From Aliiglaciecola lipolytica E3 (lineage in GTDB: Bacteria > Pseudomonadota > Gammaproteobacteria > Enterobacterales > Alteromonadaceae): DNA of 64,000 bases. A program made the translations under genes and the position numbers. The notes beneath the pieces are model-generated. The model saw only the letters and a list, made by a program, of their open reading frames with translations. It was not told the DNA's origin and searched no databases. How positions within the stretch are numbered: position 1 is the stretch's first letter; each line of letters starts with the position of its first letter. The stretch lies in assembly GCF_000314975.1 (NCBI RefSeq), contig NZ_BAEN01000064.1, positions 23,014 to 87,013 of the forward strand. The letters run 5' to 3'. Below are positions 27,364 through 37,124 of the stretch, one piece after another.

Positions 27364-27853
27364 TTAAAACACGCCCATGTAAAGCAACAAATGTAGACTC
27401 GCCAATGCAGCAATTCCCGCTAGGATATCATCTGCCATAATACCAAACCCACCGTGCACATATCTATCTAAGTAACTGATTGGCCACGGTTTTAGGATGT
27501 CGAAAAATCTAAACAAGGCAAAACCTACCAACATTGTTTGCCAACTTATGGGAGCGGCGATCATGGTAATCATCATGCCGGCAACTTCATCCCAGACAAT
27601 GGAAGAATCATCATGAACCCCCATATCATCGGCCGTTTTACCACAAATCCATATACCTGCAACACTGGCAATAACCGCCAGAAGAATATACAAATTGGTT
27701 GATATTGATACAGACAAAAACCACACTAAAGGCACTGCGGCCAGTGTACCAAAGGTGCCAGGCATTTTGGGAGCAAGCCCAGAACCCGCCCCCAATGCCA
27801 AAAAAATGAGCTGGATTTAGCAGCGAAACTTTTGCGCGCAGTTCAGCGTTCAA
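27364..27853 (-). pseudogene. pgpA: Phosphatidylglycerophosphatase A, split by a frameshift in a T7 run
   Basis: PgpA dephosphorylates phosphatidylglycerophosphate. The catalytic half (27364-27801) contains MGVHDDSSIVWDEVAGM and reads from SGLAPKMPGTFGT onward, but its only start is a TTG inside a homopolymer. The missing N-terminus (AKVSLLNPAHFF) lies in another frame that begins at a TTG overlapping the thiL stop (TTGA, 27850-27853). The two join exactly if one base is removed from the seven T (coding strand) at 27800-27806, giving NPAHFLALGAGSGLAPK and a normal 162-residue protein. It may be a sequencing/assembly error, a real mutation, phase variation or slippage; I annotate it as frameshifted. 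Confidence 0.82.
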
Positions 27854-28815
27854 GCGCTAAAATGCTCGAAACAAGCACCTTGTTGTTGATAGGGCTCATC
27901 GTCAAAAACTAGCTCTAGCTTACGTTTTACACCGGTTAATTGACCAATACAGGTAGCTTTCATGTTGGCATTTGCTAAGCTGGTTTCCAAAATTCCTTTT
28001 TGTTCTTCATTCACAGTGAACAATAACTCGTAGTCATCGCCGGAACTCAAGGCATATTGGTATGCTTGCTCTAAATCCACCGTTTCTTTTAAGGCTACCG
28101 ATAACGGGAGATTTTTGACTTGTATTTTCGCACCACACTCAGATGCATTCAGAATATGCTGAAGATCTTGTATTAAGCCATCGGAAATATCAATACAGGC
28201 ACTGGCTGTGCGTCTTAAAGCCGTACCTGCTAATAATCTCGGTGCAGGGTAATTTAATCTATTGAGTAAAAAGTTCGCCCCATGCTCGCTACTCGTCAGT
28301 TTACCTAACTTGATATCAAGGCCAGCACCGGCATCCCCTAACGTCCCCGTGACATAAACCAAGTCGCCAGGCTTAGCACCACTTCGCACAAGCGCTTTTT
28401 CATTAGGAACAAACCCCTGAGCAGTAATCGTAATCGCCAGAGGTCCTTGAACAGTATCACCACCAATCAGTTGTATGGAGTAATACTCAGATACTTCAAA
28501 AAGCGATTGAGAAAATGCTTCCAGCCAATTTTCGTCAACTTCTGGTAAGGATAGCGATAAACTAAACCAGGCAGGTTCAGCGCCCATGGCCGCCAAGTCG
28601 CTTAAATTAACCGCCAATGCTTTATGAGCAATGGCTTCTGGGGGCGTATCGACTGGAAAGTGCACGCCGGAAATCAAGGTATCTGTTGTAATGGCAAGAT
28701 TCAGTCCTTCCGGCACACGAGTGATTGCACAATCATCCCCTATGCCCTGAAGTACGTCTTTACGAGACTCACGTTCCTGTTTAAAAAAACGCTCAATAAT
28801 ATCGAATTCTTTCAC
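27850..28815 (-). CDS. thiL: Thiamine-monophosphate kinase
   Basis: Phosphorylates thiamine monophosphate to the active cofactor thiamine diphosphate. The 321-residue protein has the PurM-like ATP-binding features: GIGDDCAI near residue 25, SDLAAMGAEPAWFSL, IGGDTVQGP and CIDISDGLIQDL, ending with the GDDYELLF motif. The start is GTG at 28815, one base after the nusB stop; its stop overlaps the pgpA start. The nusB-thiL-pgpA order is widespread in gammaproteobacteria. Confidence 0.95.
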   Translation of the reverse strand: MKEFDIIERFFKQERESRKDVLQGIGDDCAITRVPEGLNLAITTDTLISGVHFPVDTPPEAIAHKALAVNLSDLAAMGAEPAWFSLSLSLPEVDENWLEAFSQSLFEVSEYYSIQLIGGDTVQGPLAITITAQGFVPNEKALVRSGAKPGDLVYVTGTLGDAGAGLDIKLGKLTSSEHGANFLLNRLNYPAPRLLAGTALRRTASACIDISDGLIQDLQHILNASECGAKIQVKNLPLSVALKETVDLEQAYQYALSSGDDYELLFTVNEEQKGILETSLANANMKATCIGQLTGVKRKLELVFDDEPYQQQGACFEHFSA

Positions 28816-28816
28816 G

Positions 28817-29248
28817 TTACTCTTTTGAAGATAATTCGTGTTTTCTAAGGGTTTTAATAGCTTTATCTAAAACGCCATTAATGAATTTGTGACTTTCTTC
28901 AGCCCCAAAGGATTTAGCCAACTCAATGGCTTCGTTGATAACGACCTTATAAGGGACATCAATCCGCGCGGTAAGTTCATAGGTTGCGATTCGAAGTATG
29001 GCTTTTTCAACCACATCAAGCTCTTCAGGTAAACGCCCTAGATAGGGTTTGATAGCTTTATCAAGATTTTCACTGTCTTTCACCACTTCGCGCAACAATT
29101 CTTGAAAATAAGCCATATCGACCTTTTCCATATTGTTACTCGTAGCGATACTCAACTCTATCTGTTCTACTGGGTTATTGCTCATTTGCCATGAGTAAAC
29201 TGCTTGGACAGCAAGTTCTCTGGCTTTTCTGCGCGCAGCTGGCTTCAC
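28817..29248 (-). CDS. nusB: Transcription antitermination factor NusB
   Basis: Binds boxA RNA with NusE (S10) to support rRNA antitermination. The 143-residue all-helical protein begins with the basic [20 protein letters not shown] and has [20 protein letters not shown] and [11 protein letters not shown], both diagnostic. GTG start. It lies three bases after ribH and one base before thiL in one operon. Confidence 0.96.
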   Translation of the reverse strand: MKPAARRKARELAVQAVYSWQMSNNPVEQIELSIATSNNMEKVDMAYFQELLREVVKDSENLDKAIKPYLGRLPEELDVVEKAILRIATYELTARIDVPYKVVINEAIELAKSFGAEESHKFINGVLDKAIKTLRKHELSSKE

Positions 29249-29251
29249 GTA

Positions 29252-29725
29252 TTAAGCCTCTTCTATCTGAGCAATAACATTAACCATTTCAAGAGCACCC
29301 ATAGCGGCGTCAGCACCTTTATTTCCAGCTTTAGTACCAGAGCGTTCTATCGCTTGTTCAATGCTATCTGTGGTGATAACCCCAAAAGAAACAGGAATCC
29401 CATATTCTAATGAAACTTGCGCTAACCCTTTGTTACATTCACCAGCAACAAAGTCAAAATGAGGCGTTCCACCACGGATAACAGCACCTAGGGCAATAAT
29501 CGCATCGTACTTTTTTTGTTCCGCTAGTTTTTTAGCAACTATTGGCAACTCGTATGCGCCCGGTACTCTTACCAAGGTGATATCTTGATCACTGACTTCA
29601 CCAACACGCTCTAACGTGTCAAGTGCACCATCAACCAAACTCTCAACAACAAAACTGTTAAAGCGAGATACAACCAGCGCAAATTTTTTACCTGTTGCGC
29701 GAACATTACCTTCGATGATATTCAT
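29252..29725 (-). CDS. ribH: 6,7-dimethyl-8-ribityllumazine synthase
   Basis: Penultimate enzyme of riboflavin synthesis, condensing 3,4-dihydroxybutanone phosphate with the ribitylamino-pyrimidine in an icosahedral or pentameric assembly. The 157-residue protein shows [50 protein letters not shown] with the catalytic His, and [18 protein letters not shown]. It lies between ribB and nusB, the usual position. Confidence 0.97.
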   Translation of the reverse strand: MNIIEGNVRATGKKFALVVSRFNSFVVESLVDGALDTLERVGEVSDQDITLVRVPGAYELPIVAKKLAEQKKYDAIIALGAVIRGGTPHFDFVAGECNKGLAQVSLEYGIPVSFGVITTDSIEQAIERSGTKAGNKGADAAMGALEMVNVIAQIEEA

Positions 29726-29845
29726 GTTTGTGAAGCCCTATAAGAAAAACGGCGCGAATTGTAGCACAACACGCTTCAAACCCAAACGGATTAATCAAAA
29801 AACCCGCAAGGCATGATACCAATATTGTTTTTTAAGTATTTTGAA

Positions 29846-30943
29846 TTAATACACGTAATCGACAACTTCTAATCCGTATCCCGATAACGCGTGATATTTC
29901 TTAGGTTTACTGATCAGACGCATCTTACGAACACCCAGTGTCGCCAAGATTTGACTGCCAACGCCAACCGTGCGCGAAGTGCCTTGGTACTTAGCCGAAG
30001 CAGGGCTATTACCCATATCTTCTGCTTCAAATTGTTTAACTTGGGTAATCAGGTCTTCCTGTTTTCCTAGCAACACTAAGACACCACCTTCGTCTGCGAT
30101 TTTTTGCATGGCTTCAGGTAAGCCCATACTACGTTCAACTGAACGTTCAGAACCTAACAGATCATTAAATGTATTATGTAAATGTACTCTTACTAAGGTA
30201 GGTGAGTCGCCATTGATTTCGCCTTTGCACAAAGCAAAATGTATTTGATCATCGATGACATCTTTAAAGGTAATCAGATCAAATTCGCCATATCGTGTTG
30301 GTAATTTACAACTCGCAACTTTTTCTATGGTGGTTTCATTAAGATTACGATATTCAATTAAATCCGCGATAGTGCCAATCTTTAAATTATGTTTCTTGGC
30401 AAATTTTTCTAACTCCGGACGGCGAGCCATACTGCCATCTTCATTAAGGATCTCAACGATAACAGAAGCGGGTTCAGCACCTGCTAAACGCGCTAAGTCA
30501 ACACCTGCTTCAGTATGTCCAGCACGATTTAGTACCCCACCTTCTTTAGCAATGAGGGGGAATATGTGACCCGGCTGTACGATATCTTCTGGTTGTGCAT
30601 TTTTATTCACTGCGGCCAAAATCGTTTTGGCTCTATCGGCAGCAGAAATCCCAGTTGTTACACCACGAGCAGCTTCAATAGATACTGTAAAATTGGTCGA
30701 AAACTGCGCGCCGTTGTTATCCACCATCAATGGTAATTTCAAACGTTGGCAGCGCTGCGCTGTCATCGGCAAGCAAACTAATCCTCTAGCATGAGTAACC
30801 ATAAAGTTAATCGCTTCGGGCGTGATATATTCTGCGGCCATAATTAAATCGCCTTCATTTTCACGGTCTTCGTCATCCATCAAGACAACCATTTTGCCTT
30901 GTTTGATGTCTTCGATTATTTCTTTAGTGCTGTGTAATGCCAT
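29846..30943 (-). CDS. ribB: 3,4-dihydroxy-2-butanone-4-phosphate synthase with degenerate GTP cyclohydrolase II domain (RibBX type)
   Basis: The N-terminal domain (1-200) is a complete Rib[19 protein letters not shown] metal/substrate motif, [13 protein letters not shown], and [12 protein letters not shown]. The C-terminal domain (about 205-365) aligns with GTP cyclohydrolase II in outline but lacks the zinc-binding Cys cluster; the corresponding region reads [18 protein letters not shown]. It therefore probably makes only the butanone phosphate. Such fusions with a dead second domain are known in proteobacteria as RibBX; a separate RibA should exist elsewhere in the genome. It is in the ribD-ribE-ribB-ribH cluster. 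No FMN riboswitch is visible upstream. Confidence 0.9.
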   Translation of the reverse strand: MALHSTKEIIEDIKQGKMVVLMDDEDRENEGDLIMAAEYITPEAINFMVTHARGLVCLPMTAQRCQRLKLPLMVDNNGAQFSTNFTVSIEAARGVTTGISAADRAKTILAAVNKNAQPEDIVQPGHIFPLIAKEGGVLNRAGHTEAGVDLARLAGAEPASVIVEILNEDGSMARRPELEKFAKKHNLKIGTIADLIEYRNLNETTIEKVASCKLPTRYGEFDLITFKDVIDDQIHFALCKGEINGDSPTLVRVHLHNTFNDLLGSERSVERSMGLPEAMQKIADEGGVLVLLGKQEDLITQVKQFEAEDMGNSPASAKYQGTSRTVGVGSQILATLGVRKMRLISKPKKYHALSGYGLEVVDYVY

Positions 30944-30990
30944 TGTGTAGGATACTCTGTGTTTTGTATTTTTTAAGATAGGTATTTTGA

Positions 30991-31653
30991 TTACTTCAAA
31001 TAACCATTTTGTGCCAAAAATTGCAGATCTATGCCTTGCTTACTTTGGCTTTGCGCTGCTTTATCTCCCATTATAAGCCTTTCTAAATAACGGGCGATTA
31101 AATCTACTTCTAAATTTACCAAACTACCCACTTGGTATGTACCAATTATCGTTTCTTGCAACGTGTGAGGAATTAAGGTCAGCATAAACTTCGGGCCGTC
31201 AACATCGTTCACGGTTAAACTCACTCCATCAACAGTGATCGATCCCTTTTCGGAAATATATTTAGCTAAATCATCAGGCGCTTGAATCCAAATTTCTAAC
31301 CAACGATCGATAGGATTAATTGCCACGATTTTACCGACACCATCTACATGTCCACTAACAATATGCCCACCAAAACGTGATGTGGCTTGCATTGCTTTTT
31401 CAAGGTTAACTTTGTTACCCACTGTGTAATTAGCAAAGCCTGAGCGTTTAATCGTTTCTGGTGAGACATCAACGCTGTAATGTTTGTCTGAAAAATCAAC
31501 CACGGTTAAACACACGCCATTGGTGGCAATACTGTCGCCTAAAGCTACATCTGACATATCCAGTTTGTGTACATTAACGGTCAGCCGAATGTCATCCCCT
31601 TGGGGCTGCAATTTGGCGATTTGGCCGACGTCTTCAATTATTCCAGTAAACAT
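30991..31653 (-). CDS. ribE: Riboflavin synthase, alpha subunit
   Basis: Dismutates two lumazine molecules to riboflavin. The 220-residue protein has the two tandem lumazine-binding barrels: [12 protein letters not shown] with [11 protein letters not shown] in the first half, and [14 protein letters not shown] with [13 protein letters not shown] in the second. It lies 42 bases after ribD and 47 before ribB. The symbol follows the E. coli ribE/ribC usage, which varies. Confidence 0.96.
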   Translation of the reverse strand: MFTGIIEDVGQIAKLQPQGDDIRLTVNVHKLDMSDVALGDSIATNGVCLTVVDFSDKHYSVDVSPETIKRSGFANYTVGNKVNLEKAMQATSRFGGHIVSGHVDGVGKIVAINPIDRWLEIWIQAPDDLAKYISEKGSITVDGVSLTVNDVDGPKFMLTLIPHTLQETIIGTYQVGSLVNLEVDLIARYLERLIMGDKAAQSQSKQGIDLQFLAQNGYLK

Positions 31654-31695
31654 GTTTTTAATTCCGGTTTTTGTAATGTTAAGGGTAACAAAATG

Positions 31696-32817
31696 CTATT
31701 TGAACTGTGCGACCATTTTAATATCGTCACCTACCATGCGAACACTCGACCATTGTAACATTTTCGCCTGCTGCATTTGTGTTAGCTCGTCCATTACAAA
31801 TAAATTTTGACCTTTGTCCCCTATTAGTTTGGGCGCTTGATATAAAATCAATTCATCTACTAAATTTTGTTGTACTAATGCGCCGGCTAACATGCCACCC
31901 GCTTCTACCCAAACTTCATTCAACTGCTTTTTTGCTAAAGCAATTAACATTGCATTTAAATCAAGCTTATTACCCACACTAGCAACTTGAATTTGCTCAA
32001 CAGAATCTCTTATCACTGGATTGTGAAGACGATTGAGCACCAATGTTTGTCCCTCTAGATCAAACATTTTTAAATTGTCTGTAAGTTGATTTTTGCCGTC
32101 TAAGATAACTCTTAAGGGTTGTCTAAGCTCCGATTCGTTAATTGACTTTTTAGCCTCACCCAATTCAGCGTAACGTACATTTAAACTAGGATTATCCGCC
32201 AGTACTGTGCCCGATCCGGAAAGAATAGCGCAGCTTTTTGCACGCTGAATTTGCACATCCGTGCGCGCGGCAGGGCTTGTAATCCATTGACTCGTGCCGT
32301 TAGCTAATGCTGTTTTGCCGTCTAAACTAGCGGCAAGTTTAACCGTCACCCAAGGAAGGCCCAAAGTCATTCTTTTAATGAATCCTCGATTAAGCTGCTG
32401 TGCCTGTTCGCGCATTAAACCATGAGATACGCTAATTCCATGCTCAGCTAAGCGCTTTAATCCATTACCAGAAACTGTAGGGTTGGGATCGACCATCGCG
32501 GCTACCACGCGTTTCACGCCAGCCTGAATTAATGCATCAGCACACGGAGGTGTTCTGCCAAAATGACTACATGGCTCTAAGGTAACGTATGCGGTAGCGC
32601 CTGAAGAGAGTGTTCCTGCTTGTGCTAATGCATGTACTTCCGCATGGGGAGTGCCTGCTTTATGATGCCATCCCTGCCCCAATATAACACCGTTATCATC
32701 AGCGATAACACAACCTACATTGGGGTTAGGCGAAGTCGTATATTGACCCTTTTTAGCTAATTTGAGCGCAATGCTCATCATTTGATGATCTAAAATCGAA
32801 AAGTTATACACCGACAT
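31696..32817 (-). CDS. ribD: Bifunctional riboflavin deaminase/reductase RibD
   Basis: Carries out the second and third steps after GTP opening: pyrimidine deamination and NADPH-dependent ribose reduction. The 373-residue protein has an N-terminal cytidine-deaminase-like domain with zinc ligands in PHAEVHALAQAG and EPCSHFGRTPPCADAL, and a C-terminal RibD reductase domain with VTVKLAASLDGKTAL and EVWVEAGGMLAGALV. It follows nrdR by 30 bases. Confidence 0.96.
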   Translation of the reverse strand: MSVYNFSILDHQMMSIALKLAKKGQYTTSPNPNVGCVIADDNGVILGQGWHHKAGTPHAEVHALAQAGTLSSGATAYVTLEPCSHFGRTPPCADALIQAGVKRVVAAMVDPNPTVSGNGLKRLAEHGISVSHGLMREQAQQLNRGFIKRMTLGLPWVTVKLAASLDGKTALANGTSQWITSPAARTDVQIQRAKSCAILSGSGTVLADNPSLNVRYAELGEAKKSINESELRQPLRVILDGKNQLTDNLKMFDLEGQTLVLNRLHNPVIRDSVEQIQVASVGNKLDLNAMLIALAKKQLNEVWVEAGGMLAGALVQQNLVDELILYQAPKLIGDKGQNLFVMDELTQMQQAKMLQWSSVRMVGDDIKMVAQFK

Positions 32818-32847
32818 TGATTACCAATTCCATAAAGTCTTGGTCTT

Positions 32848-33303
32848 TTAAGGCTTTTCGCCAAGTTTGGCAATTTCTTCGCCAAACTCACGAATATCTT
32901 CAAATGAACGATACACGGATGCAAAACGTACGTAGGCTACTTTATCCAACTCTTTAAGTGCGTCCATAATTAGGCTGCCTAAAAACTCACTGCTTATTTC
33001 GCGTTCGCCTGTGGCTCTCAATGAAGACTTCAACTGGCTAATACAATGCTCAACTTTTTCAGTGCTCACCGGACGCTTTTCTAAGGCTCTCAATAACCCT
33101 GCGCGTAACTTATCTTCATTGAACGGCTCTCTTGAGCCATCACGTTTAACGACTCTGGGCATGACTAATTCGGCTATTTCGAATGTAGTAAAGCGTTCAT
33201 GACAAGTAGTACACTCGCGTCTTCGGCGTACCTGATGTCCCTCGGCCACAAGTCGAGAATCGATAACTTTGGTTTCTTGTTCAGCACAAAAAGGACAAAA
33301 CAT
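32848..33303 (-). CDS. nrdR: Transcriptional repressor NrdR
   Basis: Nucleotide-sensing repressor of ribonucleotide reductase genes. The 151-residue protein has the N-terminal zinc ribbon ([15 protein letters not shown] and [16 protein letters not shown]) and the ATP-cone ([19 protein letters not shown]). It heads the nrdR-ribD-ribE-ribB-ribH-nusB-thiL-pgpA run, as in many gammaproteobacteria. glyA lies further upstream in the same direction but is separated by two other genes. Confidence 0.97.
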   Translation of the reverse strand: MFCPFCAEQETKVIDSRLVAEGHQVRRRRECTTCHERFTTFEIAELVMPRVVKRDGSREPFNEDKLRAGLLRALEKRPVSTEKVEHCISQLKSSLRATGEREISSEFLGSLIMDALKELDKVAYVRFASVYRSFEDIREFGEEIAKLGEKP

Positions 33304-33371
33304 ATTCAGTTATTCTTTTCACTATCCACTAATGGTGGCTAAACTAGCATAAAAAGGTCAAAAGGTGATAT

Positions 33372-33848
33372 ATGCAACGTTTAATTTCTCTCATTTCAGT
33401 AGCGATATTGGTGTTTTTTGGGCAATCAACCCTAAATACAGCAAAAGCGAGTTGTACCACGCTATCGCAATTAGATTGGATATTAGGAACCTGGCAAACA
33501 CAACCCGATGGAAATACACAAGAAACTTGGTACAAAATAAGCGAAGACACGTTTTCTGGCATTGGAAGCAGTCGCAATAGCGCAGGAAAGTTACAACAAC
33601 AAGAAAGTATGCGTCTGGTACAGATGCAAAGCGATTTATTCTATTTGGCCAAAGTAGGTCATAACAGTATGCCCATTCCTTTTAGAGTGACAAAATGCGC
33701 TGAAAATAGTGTTACTTTTGAAAACCCGACCCATGATTTTCCTAACAAACTGGTTTACATGCGGACTAAAAACAAAATGCATGTAGCGGTGTCAGGCTTC
33801 AATAACAAAGGTTTTGATGTGCACTACCAACTAGCAAGTCAAGACTAA
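33372..33848 (+). CDS. DUF6265 family exported protein
   Basis: A 158-residue protein with a signal peptide (about 1-26, ending TAKAS). The mature part starts with LSQLDWILGTWQ and contains ETWYKISEDTFSGIGS and FENPTHDFPNKLVYMR, typical of DUF6265, a lipocalin/THAP4-like small barrel of unknown function. It reads against its neighbours, between nrdR and a rhodanese gene. Confidence 0.8.
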   Translation: MQRLISLISVAILVFFGQSTLNTAKASCTTLSQLDWILGTWQTQPDGNTQETWYKISEDTFSGIGSSRNSAGKLQQQESMRLVQMQSDLFYLAKVGHNSMPIPFRVTKCAENSVTFENPTHDFPNKLVYMRTKNKMHVAVSGFNNKGFDVHYQLASQD

Positions 33849-33875
33849 ACCTTAAATTTGAGGGTCGTTTCTCGA

Positions 33876-34277
33876 TTACGTTTCTTGTGCGACCAATTCA
33901 AACCCTTCATCAAGCCACCCAGTGATGCCGCCGATCATTTTTTTAACTGGTCTTTCAAGTTCTGCTAATTTTAATGCCGCCTTGTCAGCGCCATTGCAAT
34001 GAGGTCCTGCGCAGTACACTACAAATAAGGTATCAATTGGAAAATTCTGTAAACTTTCGACACTGATGTTTTTGTGAGGAAGGTTGATGGCATTAGGCAG
34101 ATGCCCTTGATTAAATAGCAACGCATTTCTCACATCTAACAACACAAAGTCTTGTCGATTATTGCTAATGGCAAAGTGCGTATCCCAACAATCCGTTTCC
34201 AAGCTTAATAAACTAGCAAAATGACGTTTAGCTATCTGTGACGAAGCCGCAGCAACTCTCGAAACAACTGATGACAT
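33876..34277 (-). CDS. Single-domain rhodanese-like protein
   Basis: A 133-residue rhodanese domain. It shows the fold's conserved FVLLDVRNALLFNQGHLPNAINLP and the active-site loop VVYCAGPHCNGADKAAL with two Cys; the family name implies sulfurtransfer but the substrate is unknown. The ATG at 34277 follows GGAG; a longer frame to 34376 runs into upstream intergenic sequence and was rejected. Between the DUF6265 gene and glyA. Confidence 0.83.
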   Translation of the reverse strand: MSSVVSRVAAASSQIAKRHFASLLSLETDCWDTHFAISNNRQDFVLLDVRNALLFNQGHLPNAINLPHKNISVESLQNFPIDTLFVVYCAGPHCNGADKAALKLAELERPVKKMIGGITGWLDEGFELVAQET

Positions 34278-34375
34278 ATGACACTCCAAATAAAGTAGAA
34301 TATATATCTTATTGTTATCTAAAGTGAAAAGATCACAAAGTGGCTTGCGTGCCAATATTCGATGATTTTGAGACA

Positions 34376-34402
34376 AAAAAACCGCCTTAAAAGGCGGTTT
34401 TA
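34376..34402 (-). terminator. Rho-independent terminator of glyA
   Basis: AAAACCGCCTT and AAGGCGGTTTT form an 11-bp stem with a two-base loop, extended T run on the minus strand. It lies about 20 bases past the glyA stop. Confidence 0.9.
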
Positions 34403-34424
34403 CGATTAAAAAACAGCGACAGAT

Positions 34425-35681
34425 TTATCCGTAAACTGGGAACTTTTCACATAACGCGATAACTTCTTTTTTCACTTTCGCAATAGTGTCAGCACTTTCA
34501 ATATCATCAAGCACGTCACATATCCAGCTAGCGACCTGTTTCGCTTCGGTTTCACCAAAACCGCGACGTGTAATCGCCGGTGATCCAATGCGCAATCCAC
34601 TGGTTACGAAAGGTGAACGTGGATCATTTGGTACGGAATTTTTATTAACAGTAATATTGGCAGTACCTAACGCGGCATCCGCATCTTTTCCAGTAATATC
34701 TTTGTCAATTAAATCAAGCAAGAATAAGTGATTATCTGTGCCGTCAGATACGATCTTGTAACCGCGGTCTTGCATAACGCTAACCATTGCTTTGGCATTC
34801 TTCACAACTTGTTTTTGATATTCTTTAAACTCTGGCTCTAGGGCTTCTTTAAACGCCACTGCTTTTGCTGCAATGACGTGACATAGAGGACCACCTTGGT
34901 TTCCAGGAAACACTGAACTGTTAAGCTTTTTATAGATAGTTTCATCGCCACAAGCAGAAAGAATTAATCCGCCTCTTGGCCCGGCTAAAGTTTTGTGAGT
35001 GGTCGTGGTAACGACATGCGCATGTGGCAGTGGATTTGGATAAATTCCCGCGGCAACTAAGCCAGCCACATGAGCCATATCAACCAATAAGAATGCACCT
35101 ACTTTGTCCGCAATCTCTCTAAATTTCTGCCAATCAACGATGCCCGAATAAGCCGAGAAACCACCAATAATCATTTTTGGCTTATGTTCCAGTGCTAATG
35201 CTTCAACCTGCTGCATATCAATTTCGCCGGTAGCTTCATCTAATCCATATTGAACGGCATTGTAGGTTTTACCAGAAAAATTAACGTGAGAGCCATGGGT
35301 CAAGTGACCACCATGCGCTAAGCTCATCCCTAACACTGTGTCACCGGCTTCAAGAAGTGCCATGAACGCAGCCGAGTTAGCTTGAGAACCTGAATGGGGT
35401 TGAACGTTTGCATAATCTGCACCGAATAATTGTTTGGCACGCTCAATCGCTAAATCTTCAGCAATGTCAACATACTCACAACCACCGTAATAACGCTTAT
35501 GTGGATATCCTTCTGCGTATTTATTGGTTAATTGCGAACCTTGCGCTTCTAATACACGGGGACTACAGTAATTTTCAGATGCAATCAGTTCTATATGGTG
35601 CTCTTGGCGTTGAGTTTCTTTTACTATTGCATCGTATAACTCAGGGTCAAAATCAGCAATATTCATGTTACGTGTCAGCAT
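34425..35681 (-). CDS. glyA: Serine hydroxymethyltransferase
   Basis: PLP enzyme interconverting serine and glycine with tetrahydrofolate, main source of one-carbon units. The 418-residue protein has [20 protein letters not shown], the PLP-Lys motif [16 protein letters not shown], and [24 protein letters not shown] precedes the ATG. It ends in a strong terminator and is monocistronic. The 237-base upstream gap shows no recognisable PurR, MetR or riboswitch element. Confidence 0.97.
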   Translation of the reverse strand: MLTRNMNIADFDPELYDAIVKETQRQEHHIELIASENYCSPRVLEAQGSQLTNKYAEGYPHKRYYGGCEYVDIAEDLAIERAKQLFGADYANVQPHSGSQANSAAFMALLEAGDTVLGMSLAHGGHLTHGSHVNFSGKTYNAVQYGLDEATGEIDMQQVEALALEHKPKMIIGGFSAYSGIVDWQKFREIADKVGAFLLVDMAHVAGLVAAGIYPNPLPHAHVVTTTTHKTLAGPRGGLILSACGDETIYKKLNSSVFPGNQGGPLCHVIAAKAVAFKEALEPEFKEYQKQVVKNAKAMVSVMQDRGYKIVSDGTDNHLFLLDLIDKDITGKDADAALGTANITVNKNSVPNDPRSPFVTSGLRIGSPAITRRGFGETEAKQVASWICDVLDDIESADTIAKVKKEVIALCEKFPVYG

Positions 35682-35918
35682 GGTGTCTCCTCAACAACTT
35701 GGCACAGAATTCAGATGAAAACGGGTAAAAAATAACGTTTATTTCTACCAACGCAGGGATAAAAAATGAGCGCTTATTCTAGTCATTTTGACCGTTTTGT
35801 ACATACTTTTCCCCAAAAATCATCAAAACCCTTAAGCATAAATTATAGCTGTTAGGTAATTACGCTAGCGATACTAAAAAGTATCCTTGTCAATGGCCCC
35901 CAAACAACAGAGTTTCAT

Positions 35919-36911
35919 TTAGTCTACCGCTTCTATCGACTCTGGAAATTTCAAGTCAATCTGTTCGCGGATTGCATCCAGCGTTAACATTACATCGATG
36001 CTGTCTTGATGGTTCATCCTTGCATCGCATGAGCGTCCTAAATTGATTGATTCCATAGTGGATTCAATTTGATATTCAAAGCCATTGACTGGATGAGGAA
36101 AATCGATTGTTTCCACCAGTTTTTCTTGTTGATAAAGTTGCGCCTGATTTCCATTCCAGAAATAACCTGGGATTAAAATATAGCCTTCTTTACCGTGTAT
36201 GGTCATGACGTTTGAGCATTGCGCCGCCATTGTGCAGGTAAATTGACTAATGACACCAGATGGGTACGTCATATTCACCATCGTATTGTGATCAATACCC
36301 ACATCGTCTAACTTAGCCATTGCCTGAATGCTAGTAGGATACTCTTCCAATAAAAATTGGCTAATACTGACACTGTAGATCCCTAAATCTAACAGTGCGC
36401 CTCCGGCTAAATCTGGGCTGGTAAGGCGATGGTTTTGCAAATGCGAAAACGCAAATCCAATTTGTGATGTGATATATTGAATGTCACCAATTTGTTGTTG
36501 ATCAACCCACTCTTTCACCTGAGTAAAGCATGGCATAAAGCGACTCCACATAGCTTCTTGGAAGACGCAGTTATTTTGTTCAGAAAGCGTAACCAGTTGT
36601 TTCGTTTGCTGTGCATTTACGGTCAATGGTTTTTCCATAAGTACATGTTTACCCGCTTGTAAACACGCCCTTGCATAAGGGAAATGGTGAGAATGAGGAG
36701 TTGCAATATAAATGACATCGATATTTTCATCGGCAATTAATGAATCATAATCTCCAAATACTACCGGCGCGCGATAACGGTCTGCAAACGCCTGTGCTCG
36801 CGTTATATCACGACTTGCCACTGCATATAATTTACCCTGCACAGAGTTTGCAAGAGCCGCTGCAAATTGATGCGCAATACCACCCGGTCCAATAATTCCC
36901 CAATTCAACAT
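35919..36911 (-). CDS. Gfo/Idh/MocA family oxidoreductase
   Basis: A 330-residue cytoplasmic NAD(P)-dependent dehydrogenase. It starts directly with the Rossmann motif WGIIGPGGIAHQFAAAL (no signal peptide, unlike the Tat-exported relative at 26254). The EKPLTV motif near residue 93 carries the conserved Lys, and GGALLDLGIYSV is the substrate-domain motif. Resembles trans-1,2-dihydrobenzene-diol/D-xylose dehydrogenase-like members, but the substrate cannot be told. Alone, divergent from ettA. Confidence 0.85.
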   Translation of the reverse strand: MLNWGIIGPGGIAHQFAAALANSVQGKLYAVASRDITRAQAFADRYRAPVVFGDYDSLIADENIDVIYIATPHSHHFPYARACLQAGKHVLMEKPLTVNAQQTKQLVTLSEQNNCVFQEAMWSRFMPCFTQVKEWVDQQQIGDIQYITSQIGFAFSHLQNHRLTSPDLAGGALLDLGIYSVSISQFLLEEYPTSIQAMAKLDDVGIDHNTMVNMTYPSGVISQFTCTMAAQCSNVMTIHGKEGYILIPGYFWNGNQAQLYQQEKLVETIDFPHPVNGFEYQIESTMESINLGRSCDARMNHQDSIDVMLTLDAIREQIDLKFPESIEAVD

Positions 36912-37124
36912 CGTTTTTCATCCTTATGTTTTTAGCTTCCTATTATTGTGCAGTGTATGCATCAAAATGCCAATCATGGGTAAAAATTAGCCATTGCTAT
37001 TGATAGAAAAAACGAAAACTTTCACTTACAGCACCAACATTGAAGATAAAAAGATAACTTGAGCATTGGACTGTTAGCCCGACTGGATTACACTATTGGT
37101 TTTACACACCACTGATTTAATACA

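Noticed and set aside
30944..30990. FMN riboswitch upstream of the ribB gene
   Set aside because: The 47-base gap is too short and none of the conserved RFN blocks is present there or before ribD or ribE.
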